A stretch of DNA of 64,000 nucleotides from Lysobacter silvisoli. Lineage in GTDB: Bacteria > Pseudomonadota > Gammaproteobacteria > Xanthomonadales > Xanthomonadaceae. This document shows positions 25,093 to 34,328 of this stretch, piece by piece (positions within the stretch are counted from its first letter, which is position 1; each line of letters opens with the position of its first letter). The notes under the pieces were generated by a model. That model saw nothing but the letters and a program-made list of their open reading frames with translations, ran no database searches and was not told the origin of the DNA. The position numbers and the translations under genes are program-made. The stretch is taken from assembly GCF_003382365.1 (NCBI RefSeq), contig NZ_QTSU01000001.1:1488001-1552000 (forward strand), given 5' to 3'.

Positions 25093-25719
25093 TCAGTCCT
25101 TCTCCACCGCCGCCGGATCCGGCTTGGGCTCGCCGCCCTCCCCGCCCAGCTGCCGGTTCATGGCCTCGGCCATGCCGCGGATGTCGCCGCTGAGTTCTAT
25201 CCGCCAACCCTCGGCGCGGTGGCGCAGGCTGACCACCTGCATCTTGGTGATGCTGATGCCCATGGCCGAGGCGGTGCTGCGCACCACCACGTGGCGGCGG
25301 TCCTCGCCCTCGGCCACGCTGCCCAGGATTTCGGTCTTGCCCACGTCGGCCTGGGCCATGTTGACCATGCCGCCCATGTAGGCGGCGAAGAAGTCGGCGT
25401 CGCTGGCGCCGGTCAGCTGCTTGGCGTCCATGCCGGCGAACAGCAGGGCCAGGCGCGGGTCCGGGCCGGCGCCGGCCTCCGGCGCCTCCTTGGCGGCCAG
25501 CTCGACCAGCGGCGCCAGCAGGCCGCGGAAATCCTTGAGCGCGGCCGGGTCGAACAGCGCGGCCACGCCCTTCCAGTCGCGGGTCTGGGCGTGCTGGGAC
25601 ATGGCCTCGACCACGGCCTCGGGCTTGCTCAGATCGACCGCGGCGGCGCTGTCGGCGGCCTGCGCCAGCGGCGCCCACAACAGGGCGGCCAGCGCCCAGG
25701 TCCGTATGGTCTTGCCCAT
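25093..25719 (-). CDS. Periplasmic protein of unknown function
   Basis: 208 residues from ATG 25719. A Sec signal peptide covers about residues 1-21 (TIRTWALAALLWAPLAQA). The mature part has ALKDFRGLLAPLVEL, DADFFAAYMGGMVNMAQADV and RHVVVRSTASAMGISITKMQ, an NTF2-like/SnoaL-type alpha+beta pattern in which a Cys-free cavity protein may bind a small ligand. This fold guess is weak. It starts 38 bp after the truB stop on the same strand and could be the last gene of a truB transcript. Confidence 0.68.
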   Translation of the reverse strand: MGKTIRTWALAALLWAPLAQAADSAAAVDLSKPEAVVEAMSQHAQTRDWKGVAALFDPAALKDFRGLLAPLVELAAKEAPEAGAGPDPRLALLFAGMDAKQLTGASDADFFAAYMGGMVNMAQADVGKTEILGSVAEGEDRRHVVVRSTASAMGISITKMQVVSLRHRAEGWRIELSGDIRGMAEAMNRQLGGEGGEPKPDPAAVEKD

Positions 25720-25757
25720 GCCCTGCCCCTCGAGTCCGGCGCGGCGGCCGGCCGTTG

Positions 25758-26729
25758 TCAGCCGGCGCCCGTGGCCGGCTGGTCCTGGGGCGCATTATCC
25801 ACGGCGCCGCCGGCCGCGGCCCAGCGGAACAGGCGCTGCGGCGCCAGCCGCGCGCCGTCGCGCTGGCCGATGCCCAGGCAGCGGCCGTGCTCGTCGTACA
25901 CCGCGACCTCGCCGGCCTCGCCCGGCTCGCAGTCCACCGACTGGCCGAAACCCAGGCGGCGGCGGCGTTCGGCGTCCAGGCGCACGGCGGCAAAGCCGCT
26001 CAGGCCGGCTTCGATCGGCAGCAGGCAGGCATCGAGTCCGGACTCGCCGCGCTGCGCCAGCGCGCGCAGCTCGTCCAGGGTGACCATGCGCGGCGCAACG
26101 AAGGGTTCGACCCACAGGCGACGCAGGGTGGCGACATGCGCGCCGCAGCCCAGGGTCTCGCCCAGGTCGCGGACCAGGCTGCGCACGTAGGTGCCCGAGC
26201 CGCACTCCACGTGCAGGCGCAGGCGCGCGCCTTCGTGCTGCAGCACCTCCAGCGCATACACGCTGACCTGACGCTCCGGCGCTTCGATGGCTTCGCCGCG
26301 GCGGGCCTTGGCGTACAGCGGCTCGCCGCCCTGCTTGAGCGCGGAATAGATCGGCGCGCGCTGGCGGATGTCGCCGCGCAGCGGCGCCAGCGCGGCTTCG
26401 ATCGCGGCGGCGTCCAGTTCAGGCACCGGGCGTTCGAGCAAGGTGACGCCGTCGGCATCGTCGGTGTCGGTGACCGCGCCGAGCACCGCTTCGGTTTCGT
26501 AGGCCTTGCGCGCGCCCAGCAGCAGGCCGGCGATCTTGGTCGCCTCGCCGAAGCACACCGGCAGCAGGCCGGTGGCCAGCGGGTCCAGGCTGCCGGTGTG
26601 GCCGGCCTTCTCGGCGCGGAACAAATGACGCACCTGCTGCAGGGCCTGGTTCGAGCTCAGGCCCGGCGGCTTGTCGAGCAGCAGCAGCCCGTCCAGGGCG
26701 CGGAACACGGTACGGGGCTTCTTGCTCAT
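25758..26729 (-). CDS. truB: tRNA pseudouridine(55) synthase
   Basis: 323 residues; makes the T-loop pseudouridine 55 of tRNAs in the cytoplasm. The start ATG 26729 ([14 protein letters not shown]) matches the family N-terminus. Seen: [20 protein letters not shown], catalytic D49 in [35 protein letters not shown] and [16 protein letters not shown], plus a C-terminal PUA-like region ([16 protein letters not shown]-type). It follows rbfA, separated by a REP pair. Confidence 0.97.
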   Translation of the reverse strand: MSKKPRTVFRALDGLLLLDKPPGLSSNQALQQVRHLFRAEKAGHTGSLDPLATGLLPVCFGEATKIAGLLLGARKAYETEAVLGAVTDTDDADGVTLLERPVPELDAAAIEAALAPLRGDIRQRAPIYSALKQGGEPLYAKARRGEAIEAPERQVSVYALEVLQHEGARLRLHVECGSGTYVRSLVRDLGETLGCGAHVATLRRLWVEPFVAPRMVTLDELRALAQRGESGLDACLLPIEAGLSGFAAVRLDAERRRRLGFGQSVDCEPGEAGEVAVYDEHGRCLGIGQRDGARLAPQRLFRWAAAGGAVDNAPQDQPATGAG

Positions 26730-26816
26730 GCGGGCATTGTAGGAGCGATGGCGGCGGGCACCAGTACGCCGCGCCGGCAGCCCGGTGCGGTCGGGACGGC
26801 ATCGTCGCCGGCGATC

Positions 26817-26913
26817 TGTGGGAGCGGCGTGAGCCGCCAATGGGGTGCGCCGAAGGGTCGGGGCGTGCGCGGTAGCCGGATGACGGGGTCGCGGCTCACG
26901 CCGCTCCTACCCC
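26817..26913. repeat. REP pair (REPIN-like) between rbfA and truB
   Basis: TGTGGGAGCGGCGTGAGCCG at the left faces CGGCTCACGCCGCTCCTACC at the right, the same family as the pairs at 1.7-2.0 kb. It sits in the rbfA-truB spacer inside the operon, where it could affect message stability or partial termination. Confidence 0.78.
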
Positions 26914-26927
26914 AAAGCCGAGTGGGC

Positions 26928-27296
26928 TTATTCCGGGTCGGGCTCGGACGGCGCGGGCGCCTCGCGCAGCAGGTTGTCGATGCGCTCGCCGCGGTCGACC
27001 GAGTCGTCGTAGTGGAAATGCAGCTCGGGCACGTGGCGCAGCTTCATCGCCTTGCCCAGCTGATAGCGCAGTTCCTTGGACAGCTCCTTGAGCGCCTTCA
27101 CGGCTTCCTTGGAGCGCTCAGCCTGCAGCGCGGTCACGAACACCTTGGCGTGGGCCAGGTCGCGGGTCACTTCGACGTCGGACACGCTGACCGACGGCAG
27201 GCCGTGCTCGCGCACGGCCTCGCGCACCAGCGTGCCCAGCTCGCGGCGGAGCTGCGCGGCGACGCGGTCGGTGCGGTGGAACGATTTGGTAGGCAT
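26928..27296 (-). CDS. rbfA: 30S ribosome-binding factor RbfA
   Basis: 122 residues, typical length; a late 30S maturation factor with a KH-like fold. Seen: SFHRTDRVAAQLRRELGTLV, VSVSDVEVTRDLAHAKVFVT and MKLRHVPELHFHYDDSVDRG, conserved RbfA segments. The start ATG is 27296. It is downstream of infB by 95 bp, in the normal order, and has an acidic, proline-containing tail (REAPAPSEPDPE). Confidence 0.97.
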   Translation of the reverse strand: MPTKSFHRTDRVAAQLRRELGTLVREAVREHGLPSVSVSDVEVTRDLAHAKVFVTALQAERSKEAVKALKELSKELRYQLGKAMKLRHVPELHFHYDDSVDRGERIDNLLREAPAPSEPDPE

Positions 27297-27391
27297 GTGA
27301 TTGGTGATCTGTGATTCGAAAAAGCCCGGGCCGTGACCGGGATTCGCGTTCGCTACAACGAATCACGAACCCCGGATCACGAATCCCGGCC

Positions 27392-30010
27392 TTACAGCGT
27401 GCGCTGAACCTCGATGCGCTCGAAGCACTCGATCTGGTCGCCGGGCTTGACGTCGTTGTACGCCTTCACGCCGATGCCGCACTCGGTGCCGTTGCGCACT
27501 TCGTCCACGTTTTCCTTGAAGCGGCGCAGCGATTCCAGCTCGCCTTCGAACACCACCGCGTTGTCGCGCAGCACGCGGATCGGCTTGTTGCGCTTGACCA
27601 CACCCTCCACGACCATGCAGCCCGCGACCGCGCCGAACTTGGAGCTGCGGAACACGTCGCGGACCTCGGCGATGCCGATGATCTCTTCGCGGATCTCCAC
27701 GCCCAGGATGCCCGAGGCCACCTGCTTCACCTGGTCGATCACGTCGTAAATGATCGAGAAGTAGCGCAGGTCGACGCCGTTGCCTTCGATGATGCGGCGG
27801 GCCGAGGCGTCGGCGCGGACGTTGAAGCCGATCACGGTGGCCTTGGCGGTGGCCGCGGCATTGGCGTCGGACTCGGTGATGCCGCCCACGCCGGAGCTGA
27901 TCACGTTGATGCGGATCTGATCGTTGGACAGCGCCATCAGCGACTGGCGCAGCGCCTCGACCGAACCCTGCACGTCGGCCTTGATGACCAGGTTGAGGCT
28001 CAGCTGGCCCTCGCCCTTGCCCATCTGGGCCATGATGTCTTCCATGCGGTTGCCGGCGGCGGCGACGAGGCGCGACTCGCGGCGCTTGGCGTCGCGCTGC
28101 TGCGCCACGTCCTTGGCCAGGCGCTCGTCCTCGACCACGACGAAGTCGTCGCCGGCGTCGGGCACGCCCGACAGGCCCAGCACCTGCACCGGAATCGACG
28201 GACCGGCGGTTTCGACCTGCTTGCCGGTTTCGTCGAACAGCGCGCGCACGCGGCCGTAATGCACGCCGCACACCAGGTAGTCGCCCTTCTTCAGCTGGCC
28301 CTGCTGCACCAGCACGGTGGCGACCGGGCCGCGGCCCTTGTCCAGCGCCGACTCGATCACCGTGCCGGTGGCGCGGCCGATCGGCACCGCACGCAGTTCC
28401 AGCACTTCGGCCTGCAGCGAAATCGCGTCGAGCAGGTTGTCCACGCCCTGGCCGGTCTTGGCCGACAGCTCCACCATCTGGGTGTCGCCGCCGAACTCTT
28501 CGGCCACCACGTCCTCGGCGAGCAGGTCGCTCTTGACCCGGCTGGGGTCGGCGTCGGACTTGTCGATCTTGTTGATCGCCACGATCAGCGGCACGCCGGC
28601 CGCCTTGGCGTGCTGCACGGCTTCCTTGGTCTGCGGCATGACGCCGTCGTCGGCGGCCACCACCAGCACCACGATGTCGGTCAGCTTGGCGCCGCGCGCG
28701 CGCATCGAGGTGAAGGCCGAGTGGCCGGGCGTGTCGAGGAAGCTGATCACGCCGCGAGCGGTTTCGACGTGGTACGCGCCGATGTGCTGGGTAATGCCGC
28801 CGGCTTCGCCCGAGGCGACCTTGGTGCGGCGGATGTAGTCCAGCAGCGAGGTCTTGCCGTGGTCGACGTGGCCCATGATGGTGACCACGGGCGGACGCGG
28901 CGTGCGGTCGCCCTGCACTTCCTCGGCGTGGGCCAGCAGCGCGTCTTCGGCATCGTTGGCGTTGGCCTTGATGACGGTGTGGCCCAGTTCCTCGGTCACC
29001 AGCGACGCGGTGTCGTGGTCGATGCTCTGGTTGATGGTCGCCATGACGCCCATCTTGAACAGCGCCTTGACCACGTCGCCGCCCTTGAGCGCGAGCCTCG
29101 AAGCCAGGTCGGCCACGGTGATGGTGTCGCCGATCGCCACTTCGCGCACGATCGGCGCGGTGGGACGCGAGAAGCCGTGCGCGCCGCCGCCGGAGCGGGA
29201 CTGCTCGGCCTGACGGCGGGGCTTGGGCTTGCCGCGGGCGCTGGTGGTGCGGCGCGCGCGGTCGGAGGCGCTCAGGTGCAGCTGGCCGGCGAAGCGGTTG
29301 GCCGCATCGTCGTCCTCGACACCGGCGACCATCGCGTGCGAGCCGCGGGTCTTGTGGCGGGCGGCGTTGTGGGTGTCCACGCGGGCCGCTTCCGGCCGCG
29401 CCGGGGCCGGCTTGGGATGGCCGTGACCGTGGGTGGTCGGCGGCTTGCGCACCGGCTCCTCGTCGCCCTCGGCCGGCACGATCGCGCTGGCGTCGGCCAG
29501 GCGCGCCTTCTGCTCTTCCTCGGCCTTGGCGCGTGCGGCGTCCTCGGCCTCGCGGCGCGCGGACTCGACGGCTTCGGCGCGGCGGCGGTCGACCTCGGCC
29601 AGCTTCTGCTGCTCAGCCAAGTTGCGCTGCTTGGATTCCTCGAGCTTGCGCAGGATCTCGGCGCGCTCGTCGGTGGGCGCCGGCTCGGCCTCGTTCGGCT
29701 TGACCAGGGTCACCTTCTTGCGCACCACCACGTCGACCGTGGTGCGGTTCTTGCCGCCGCCGACGGTGAGCTCCTGCTTGCGGCTGCGGTTGAGGGTGAT
29801 CTTCTTCGGCGCTTCTTCCTCTTCCGGCCCCTTGTCGCTCTTGCCGTGCGAGCGCTTGAGGAAGCCGAGCAGCTTGACTTTCTCGATACTGGTCACGACC
29901 TGGTCGGGGCCGCTGAAGCTCATGCCGGCCTCGGCCAGCTGCTCCAGCAACTTCTCGACCGGCGTGTTCACCAGTTCGGCCAGCTTGCGGATGGTGGTTT
30001 GCTGCGACAT
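27392..30010 (-). CDS. infB: Translation initiation factor IF-2
   Basis: 872-residue GTPase that brings initiator tRNA to the 30S subunit. The start ATG 30010 gives [20 protein letters not shown], an IF2 N-terminal domain. A charged Ala/Glu/Arg-rich linker follows (about 120-330), then a second N-terminal module ([20 protein letters not shown]). The GTPase has G1 [10 protein letters not shown]3 DTPGHSAF, G4 NKID and G5 [11 protein letters not shown], with C-terminal domains ending in [20 protein letters not shown]. It follows nusA, with a 220-bp gap that shows no gene. Confidence 0.98.
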   Translation of the reverse strand: MSQQTTIRKLAELVNTPVEKLLEQLAEAGMSFSGPDQVVTSIEKVKLLGFLKRSHGKSDKGPEEEEAPKKITLNRSRKQELTVGGGKNRTTVDVVVRKKVTLVKPNEAEPAPTDERAEILRKLEESKQRNLAEQQKLAEVDRRRAEAVESARREAEDAARAKAEEEQKARLADASAIVPAEGDEEPVRKPPTTHGHGHPKPAPARPEAARVDTHNAARHKTRGSHAMVAGVEDDDAANRFAGQLHLSASDRARRTTSARGKPKPRRQAEQSRSGGGAHGFSRPTAPIVREVAIGDTITVADLASRLALKGGDVVKALFKMGVMATINQSIDHDTASLVTEELGHTVIKANANDAEDALLAHAEEVQGDRTPRPPVVTIMGHVDHGKTSLLDYIRRTKVASGEAGGITQHIGAYHVETARGVISFLDTPGHSAFTSMRARGAKLTDIVVLVVAADDGVMPQTKEAVQHAKAAGVPLIVAINKIDKSDADPSRVKSDLLAEDVVAEEFGGDTQMVELSAKTGQGVDNLLDAISLQAEVLELRAVPIGRATGTVIESALDKGRGPVATVLVQQGQLKKGDYLVCGVHYGRVRALFDETGKQVETAGPSIPVQVLGLSGVPDAGDDFVVVEDERLAKDVAQQRDAKRRESRLVAAAGNRMEDIMAQMGKGEGQLSLNLVIKADVQGSVEALRQSLMALSNDQIRINVISSGVGGITESDANAAATAKATVIGFNVRADASARRIIEGNGVDLRYFSIIYDVIDQVKQVASGILGVEIREEIIGIAEVRDVFRSSKFGAVAGCMVVEGVVKRNKPIRVLRDNAVVFEGELESLRRFKENVDEVRNGTECGIGVKAYNDVKPGDQIECFERIEVQRTL

Positions 30011-30230
30011 TCGGTGTCCGTTTCCTCTTGGCGCGGGACGCATCCCGCGCGTGATGGCGCCATTCTAGCCCTGCGCGATACCCCGAACGAATCGGGTTGC
30101 GCGCCGGCCTGGACGGCCTGCCCGCGGACCGGGCCCCAGCCCGGTCCAGCGAACCGGGAGCCGGCGGTGGCCGGTCCCCGGGTTGCCGGAAGACGCCCGC
30201 TGGGGGCCTCTCCCGGCGCTAGCTAATTCC

Positions 30231-31718
30231 TCACTCGAACCAGTGCTTGCGCGCTTCCATGATCAGGGCCGCGGCGCGGGTCTCGTCGACGCCTTCGATG
30301 TCGGTCAGCTCGTCGGTGGCCAGGTCGGCCAGGTCGTCGCGGGTGACCACGCCACGGCCGGCCAGCACGTAGGCCAGCTCGTCGTCCATGCCTTCCAGCG
30401 ACAGCAGGTCCTGCGCCGGCTGGTGCTCGTCGAGCTCCTCCTCGGCGGCCAGAGCCTCGTTGAGCAGGGCGTCGCGGGCGCGGGCGCGCAGTTCCTCGAC
30501 GATGTCCTCGTCGAAGCCCTCCACCGCCAGCAGCTCGCCGACCGGCACGTAGGCGATTTCCTCGACCGTGCTGAAGCCCTCGGATACCAGGATGCCGGCG
30601 ATTTCCTCGTCGACCTCCAGCTTGTCCTGGAACAGCTGGCGGGCGGCGGTCTGCTCGGCCTCGGACTTGGCGGTGACCTGGTCCTGGGTCATGACGTTGA
30701 GCTGCCAGCCCGACAGGCGGCTGGCCAGACGCACGTTCTGGCCGCCCTTGCCGATCGCCTGGGCCAGACGCTCCTCGGCCACGGCCAGGTCCATCGAGTG
30801 CTTCTCTTCGTCGACGATGATCGACTGCACCTCGGCCGGCGCCATCGCGTTGATCACGAACTGGGCCGGGTTGTCCGACCACAGCACGATATCCACGCGC
30901 TCGCCGTTGAGTTCGTTCGACACCGCCTGCACGCGCGAACCGCGCATGCCGATGCAGGCTCCGATGGGATCGGTGCGGTTGTCGTGCGCGAGCACGGCGA
31001 TCTTGGCGCGGTCGCCCGGATCGCGCGCGCAGGCCTTGATCGAAACCAGGCCCTGGCCCACTTCCGGCACTTCGAGCTTGAACAGCTCCATCATGAATTC
31101 CGGCGCGGCGCGGCTGATGAACAGCTGCGGGCCGCGCGGCTCGGTGCGCACGTCGAACAGGAAGCCGCGCACGCGGTCGCCGGCGCGCAGCACGTCGCGC
31201 GGGATGCCCTTGTCCTTGGGGATGATGGCCTCGGCATTGCCGCCCAGGTCCACGTAGATGTTGCCGCGCTCCACGCGCTTGACGATGCCGGTGACCAGCT
31301 CGCCCACGCGGTCCTTCCACGCGTCCACGACCTGGGCGCGCTCGGCTTCGCGCACGCGCTGCACGATCACCTGCTTGGCGGCCTGCGCGGCGATGCGGCC
31401 GAAGTCAGGGTTTTCGATCTGCTCTTCGATGTAGTCGCCGACTTCCACGCCCTCGACCTCGTCGACGGCGTCCATCAGGCGGATCTGGCGGTCCGGCGAC
31501 TCCATGACCACGTCGTCGGCCACGACTTCCATGCGGCGGAAGGTCTCGTAGCTGCCGTCCTTCTGGTCGATGGACACGCGCACCAGCACGTCCTGGTCGT
31601 GGTAGCGCTTCTTGGCGGCGGACGCCAGCGCGGCCTCGATGGCCTCGAAGATGACTTCGCGCGGCACGCCCTTTTCGTTGGCCACCGCGTCAACTACCAG
31701 CAACAGTTCCTTGCTCAT
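30231..31718 (-). CDS. nusA: Transcription termination/antitermination factor NusA
   Basis: 495 residues, the length of enterobacterial NusA. It binds RNA polymerase and RNA and modulates pausing, termination and antitermination. The ATG at 31718 (MSKELLLVVDAVANEKG) is the family start. Seen: N-terminal RNAP-binding domain, S1 domain (ELVTGIVKRVERGNIYVDLG), two KH domains (DPIGACIGMRGSRVQAVSNE; AIGKGGQNVRLASRL) and two C-terminal acidic repeats (EGFDEDIVEELRARAR; GVDETRAAALIMEAR). It lies between rimP and infB. Confidence 0.98.
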   Translation of the reverse strand: MSKELLLVVDAVANEKGVPREVIFEAIEAALASAAKKRYHDQDVLVRVSIDQKDGSYETFRRMEVVADDVVMESPDRQIRLMDAVDEVEGVEVGDYIEEQIENPDFGRIAAQAAKQVIVQRVREAERAQVVDAWKDRVGELVTGIVKRVERGNIYVDLGGNAEAIIPKDKGIPRDVLRAGDRVRGFLFDVRTEPRGPQLFISRAAPEFMMELFKLEVPEVGQGLVSIKACARDPGDRAKIAVLAHDNRTDPIGACIGMRGSRVQAVSNELNGERVDIVLWSDNPAQFVINAMAPAEVQSIIVDEEKHSMDLAVAEERLAQAIGKGGQNVRLASRLSGWQLNVMTQDQVTAKSEAEQTAARQLFQDKLEVDEEIAGILVSEGFSTVEEIAYVPVGELLAVEGFDEDIVEELRARARDALLNEALAAEEELDEHQPAQDLLSLEGMDDELAYVLAGRGVVTRDDLADLATDELTDIEGVDETRAAALIMEARKHWFE

Positions 31719-31804
31719 TTCGTCACTCCGCACGGGTCGGCTCGTTGGCCGCCGGCTCTAGGTTGGTTGATGCTCGTTGGATTGCTGAATATGTACCGTC
31801 TTGC

Positions 31805-32386
31805 TTACGAAGCGCGCGGCTTCGCGGGTTTGTCCTTGGCGCCCTTGCCGGGCTTGCCCTTGGAGGGGCTGGGCTTGGCCGGGGCGAAACCGAGCGCCGC
31901 CCAGTCCGGCACCAGCCGCGCCTTGTCGATGTTGGAGAACGGCACGCTGTAGCGCGCCCCGTCGATGGCGAACACCACCTGCGCGCCTTCCACGCCGACG
32001 ATCTCGCCCTGCAGGCGGCGACGGCCTTCGTGCGGCAGCTTCAGGCCGACCTTGGCGGTCTGGCCGGCGAAGCGCGCGTAATGCTCCAGCGCGAACAGCG
32101 GGCGGTCGATGCCCGGCGACGATACTTCCAGCGTGTAGTTGCCGCTGATCGGGTCTTCCACGTCCAGCTGCGCCGACACTTCGCGGCTGACCGCCTCGCA
32201 GTCCTCGATGGTCACCGAGCGCGGCTCGCCCTCGGCGCCCACGGCCGCGTCGGCCGGCACGTCGATGTACAGGCGCAGCACCGCGCTGCCCGGCGACGGC
32301 AGGTATTCCGCGCCGAGCAACTCCACGCCCAGCGAACGGATCGTGGGCGCGAGCATCGCGGCGATTTCGACTGCTTTGTCCGTCAT
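31805..32386 (-). CDS. rimP: Ribosome maturation factor RimP
   Basis: 193 residues; needed for 30S assembly. The start ATG 32386 follows CAGGAG. Seen: [38 protein letters not shown]-like segment and [16 protein letters not shown], diagnostic for RimP. It is longer than the approximately 150-residue norm because of a C-terminal basic tail rich in Lys, Pro and Gly ([20 protein letters not shown]). It is the first protein gene of the nusA-infB operon, downstream of tRNA-fMet. Confidence 0.96.
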   Translation of the reverse strand: MTDKAVEIAAMLAPTIRSLGVELLGAEYLPSPGSAVLRLYIDVPADAAVGAEGEPRSVTIEDCEAVSREVSAQLDVEDPISGNYTLEVSSPGIDRPLFALEHYARFAGQTAKVGLKLPHEGRRRLQGEIVGVEGAQVVFAIDGARYSVPFSNIDKARLVPDWAALGFAPAKPSPSKGKPGKGAKDKPAKPRAS

Positions 32387-32494
32387 CTGCGCAGACTCCT
32401 GCTTGCGGCGGCCGGCGACGCGTGCGTCACCGGCCCTGCATTGAAACTTTGAAAAAAACCCAGCTTTAAAAAAGCTCGAAAAAAAACCCGAACG

Positions 32495-32528
32495 CGAAAA
32501 ACAACAAGGGGCCCGGTGGGCCCCTTGT
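32495..32528 (-). terminator. Terminator after tRNA-fMet
   Basis: On the minus strand ACAAGGGGCCC pairs with GGGCCCCTTGT and is followed by TGTTTTT. It lies about 130 nt past the tRNA. Two further T-runs (TTTTTTT, TTTTTT) follow before rimP, so the tRNA and the rimP operon may be partly separated. Confidence 0.8.
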
Positions 32529-32656
32529 CCGTACAGCTGGATTTCGGTGTGAGGCGCGAGCAGAGCGCCTACACAAAGCCCGACCTGGTTCGAAAAAAAC
32601 CTCACCAGGTGAAGTTCTTAGCGAGCCGCCTTACATCGGCGGCATCGAACCGAAGC

Positions 32657-32733
32657 TGGTAGCGGGGGCAGGATTTGAACCTGCGACCTTCGGGTTATGA
32701 GCCCGACGAGCTGCCAGACTGCTCCACCCCGCA
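32657..32733 (-). tRNA. Initiator tRNA-fMet (CAU)
   Basis: 77-nt tRNA with encoded CCA. The anticodon stem-loop GGGCTCATAACCC has the three G-C pairs typical of initiator tRNAs, and the T arm is GCAGGTTCAAATCCTGC. Positions 2-7 of the acceptor stem (GCGGGG) pair with CCCCGC, while the first pair is T opposite T, a mismatch where E. coli initiators have C-A. It lies upstream of rimP-nusA-infB, the same place as metY in enterics. Confidence 0.97.
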
Positions 32734-32744
32734 TCAGGCCGACC

Positions 32745-32773
32745 ATGATAACGGCCGACTAAACTCCCTGCAA
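32745..32773 (-). promoter_or_regulatory. Sigma-70-type promoter for tRNA-fMet
   Basis: A -10 box TATCAT (32745-32750 on the plus strand as ATGATA) ends 11 nt before the tRNA 5' base. A -35-like TTGCAG is placed 17 bp further upstream. The -10 box matches consensus at 5 of 6 bases, the -35 box poorly. Confidence 0.5.
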
Positions 32774-32879
32774 GCCCGCATTCACTTTTTTTTTTCTACA
32801 TCCAGTGAATCGCTGCGCTCGCGGCACTACAGATATGGGCGCGCCCGCGGCTTTCAAGCTGCCGCGCGCCCTGCCCGGC

Positions 32880-34325
32880 TCAGCCCGCGAACGCGCGCTG
32901 GCACCAGGCCATGATCGGGTTCCAGGCCAGGCCCAGCGCCAGCAGCGCCAGCGCGTTGACGCCGAACACCACGTTCAGGGGGCGGTCTTCGCGCAGCGGC
33001 GGCGCCTGGCCGTCGGGCTCGTCGAAGTACATGGCCTTGATCACGCGCAGGTAGTAGAACGCGCCGATCACCGCGAACACGATGCCGACGATGGCCAGCC
33101 ACAGCATGCCGCCCTGCAGCGCGGCCTTGAGCACGGCCAGCTTGGCCCAGAAGCCCAGGAACGGCGGCAGGCCGGCCAGCGAGGCCATCACGCACAGCAC
33201 CAGGCCGGCCATCCACGGGCTGCGGGCATTGAGGCCCTTGTAGTCGTCGATGCGGTCGGCTTCGAAGCCGCGATTGGACAGCACCACGATCGCGCCGAAG
33301 GCCGCGGCGGACATCAGCGAGTAGCTGATGGCGTAGAACATCGCCGCCGCGAAGCCCTGCGCGCCGCCGCCGGCGATGCCCAGGAACAGGAAGCCCACGT
33401 GCGAGACCGTGGAGTACGCCAGCAGGCGCTTGAGGTTGGTCTGCACCAGCGCGCTGAGGTTACCGATCGCCAGCGACATCACCGCCAGCCAGCCCAGGGC
33501 CAGGCGCCAGTGGTCGTCCAGCGGGCCGGCCGCCACTTCGAGCAGGCGGTAGGTCATGCCGAACGCGGCCAGCTTGGGCGCCGAGCCGATGAACAGCGTG
33601 ATCGGGGTCGGCGCGCCCTGGTAGACGTCGGGCAGCCACATGTGGAACGGCGCGGCGCCGAACTTGAAGGCGATGCCGGCGACCACGAACACCACACCGG
33701 TGATCAGCAGGGTCGAGGAGGGGTTGCCGTAGGCGGTGGCGGCGATCTGGCCCAGGTCCAGCGAACCGGCGGCGCCGTAGATCAGCGACAGGCCGTACAG
33801 CAGCAGGCCCGAGGCCAGCGCGCCGAGCACGAAGTACTTGATCGCCGCTTCCGAGGCCAGCGGGCTGTCGCGGTCGATCGCGACCAGCGCGTAGGAGCAC
33901 AGGGCCAGCATTTCCAGGCCCAGGTAGACCATGACCAGGCTGCCGGCCGACACCAGCAGCATCATGCCGGCGGTGGCGAACAGCATCAGCACCGCGACCT
34001 CGCCCTTGTACAGGCCGCGCTCGCGCAGGTAGGGCCAGGTGTAGATCATGGCCAGCACGGTGACCACGCCGATGCCGACCTTGAGCACGTCGGCGGCGAC
34101 GTCGCGCACGAACATGCCGCCCAGCACGGTGCCGTGATCGCCCACGCCCAGCACGATCAGAGCGGTGGCGGCGATCACCACCGCGATGGCGAAGCCGTGG
34201 CTGAGGATGCGCCGGCGCTCGGCGACGAACAGGTCGATCATCAGCAGGGCGAACGCGCCCAGCACCACCACCAGCTCGGGCAGCAGCGGCATCAGGTCGG
34301 CGAACCCACGTACAGGCATGTTCAT
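32880..34325 (-). CDS. nuoN: NADH-quinone oxidoreductase subunit N
   Basis: 481-residue antiporter-like membrane subunit of complex I, with about 14 transmembrane helices. Seen: FKFGAAPFHMWLPDVYQGAP with the conserved lysine and histidine region, YSTVSHVGFLFLGIAGGGAQ and a Leu-rich N-terminus. It is the last gene of the nuo operon, and its start lies 3 bp after the nuoM stop. The 150-bp gap to tRNA-fMet contains the tRNA promoter. Confidence 0.97.
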   Translation of the reverse strand: MNMPVRGFADLMPLLPELVVVLGAFALLMIDLFVAERRRILSHGFAIAVVIAATALIVLGVGDHGTVLGGMFVRDVAADVLKVGIGVVTVLAMIYTWPYLRERGLYKGEVAVLMLFATAGMMLLVSAGSLVMVYLGLEMLALCSYALVAIDRDSPLASEAAIKYFVLGALASGLLLYGLSLIYGAAGSLDLGQIAATAYGNPSSTLLITGVVFVVAGIAFKFGAAPFHMWLPDVYQGAPTPITLFIGSAPKLAAFGMTYRLLEVAAGPLDDHWRLALGWLAVMSLAIGNLSALVQTNLKRLLAYSTVSHVGFLFLGIAGGGAQGFAAAMFYAISYSLMSAAAFGAIVVLSNRGFEADRIDDYKGLNARSPWMAGLVLCVMASLAGLPPFLGFWAKLAVLKAALQGGMLWLAIVGIVFAVIGAFYYLRVIKAMYFDEPDGQAPPLREDRPLNVVFGVNALALLALGLAWNPIMAWCQRAFAG

Positions 34326-34328
34326 GCG

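Noticed and set aside
32761-32820. Inverted repeat ATTCACT/AGTGAAT around a T-run as a nuoN terminator
   Set aside because: The loop is 17 nt and the T-run lies inside the loop rather than after the stem, so it does not form a normal terminator on either strand.
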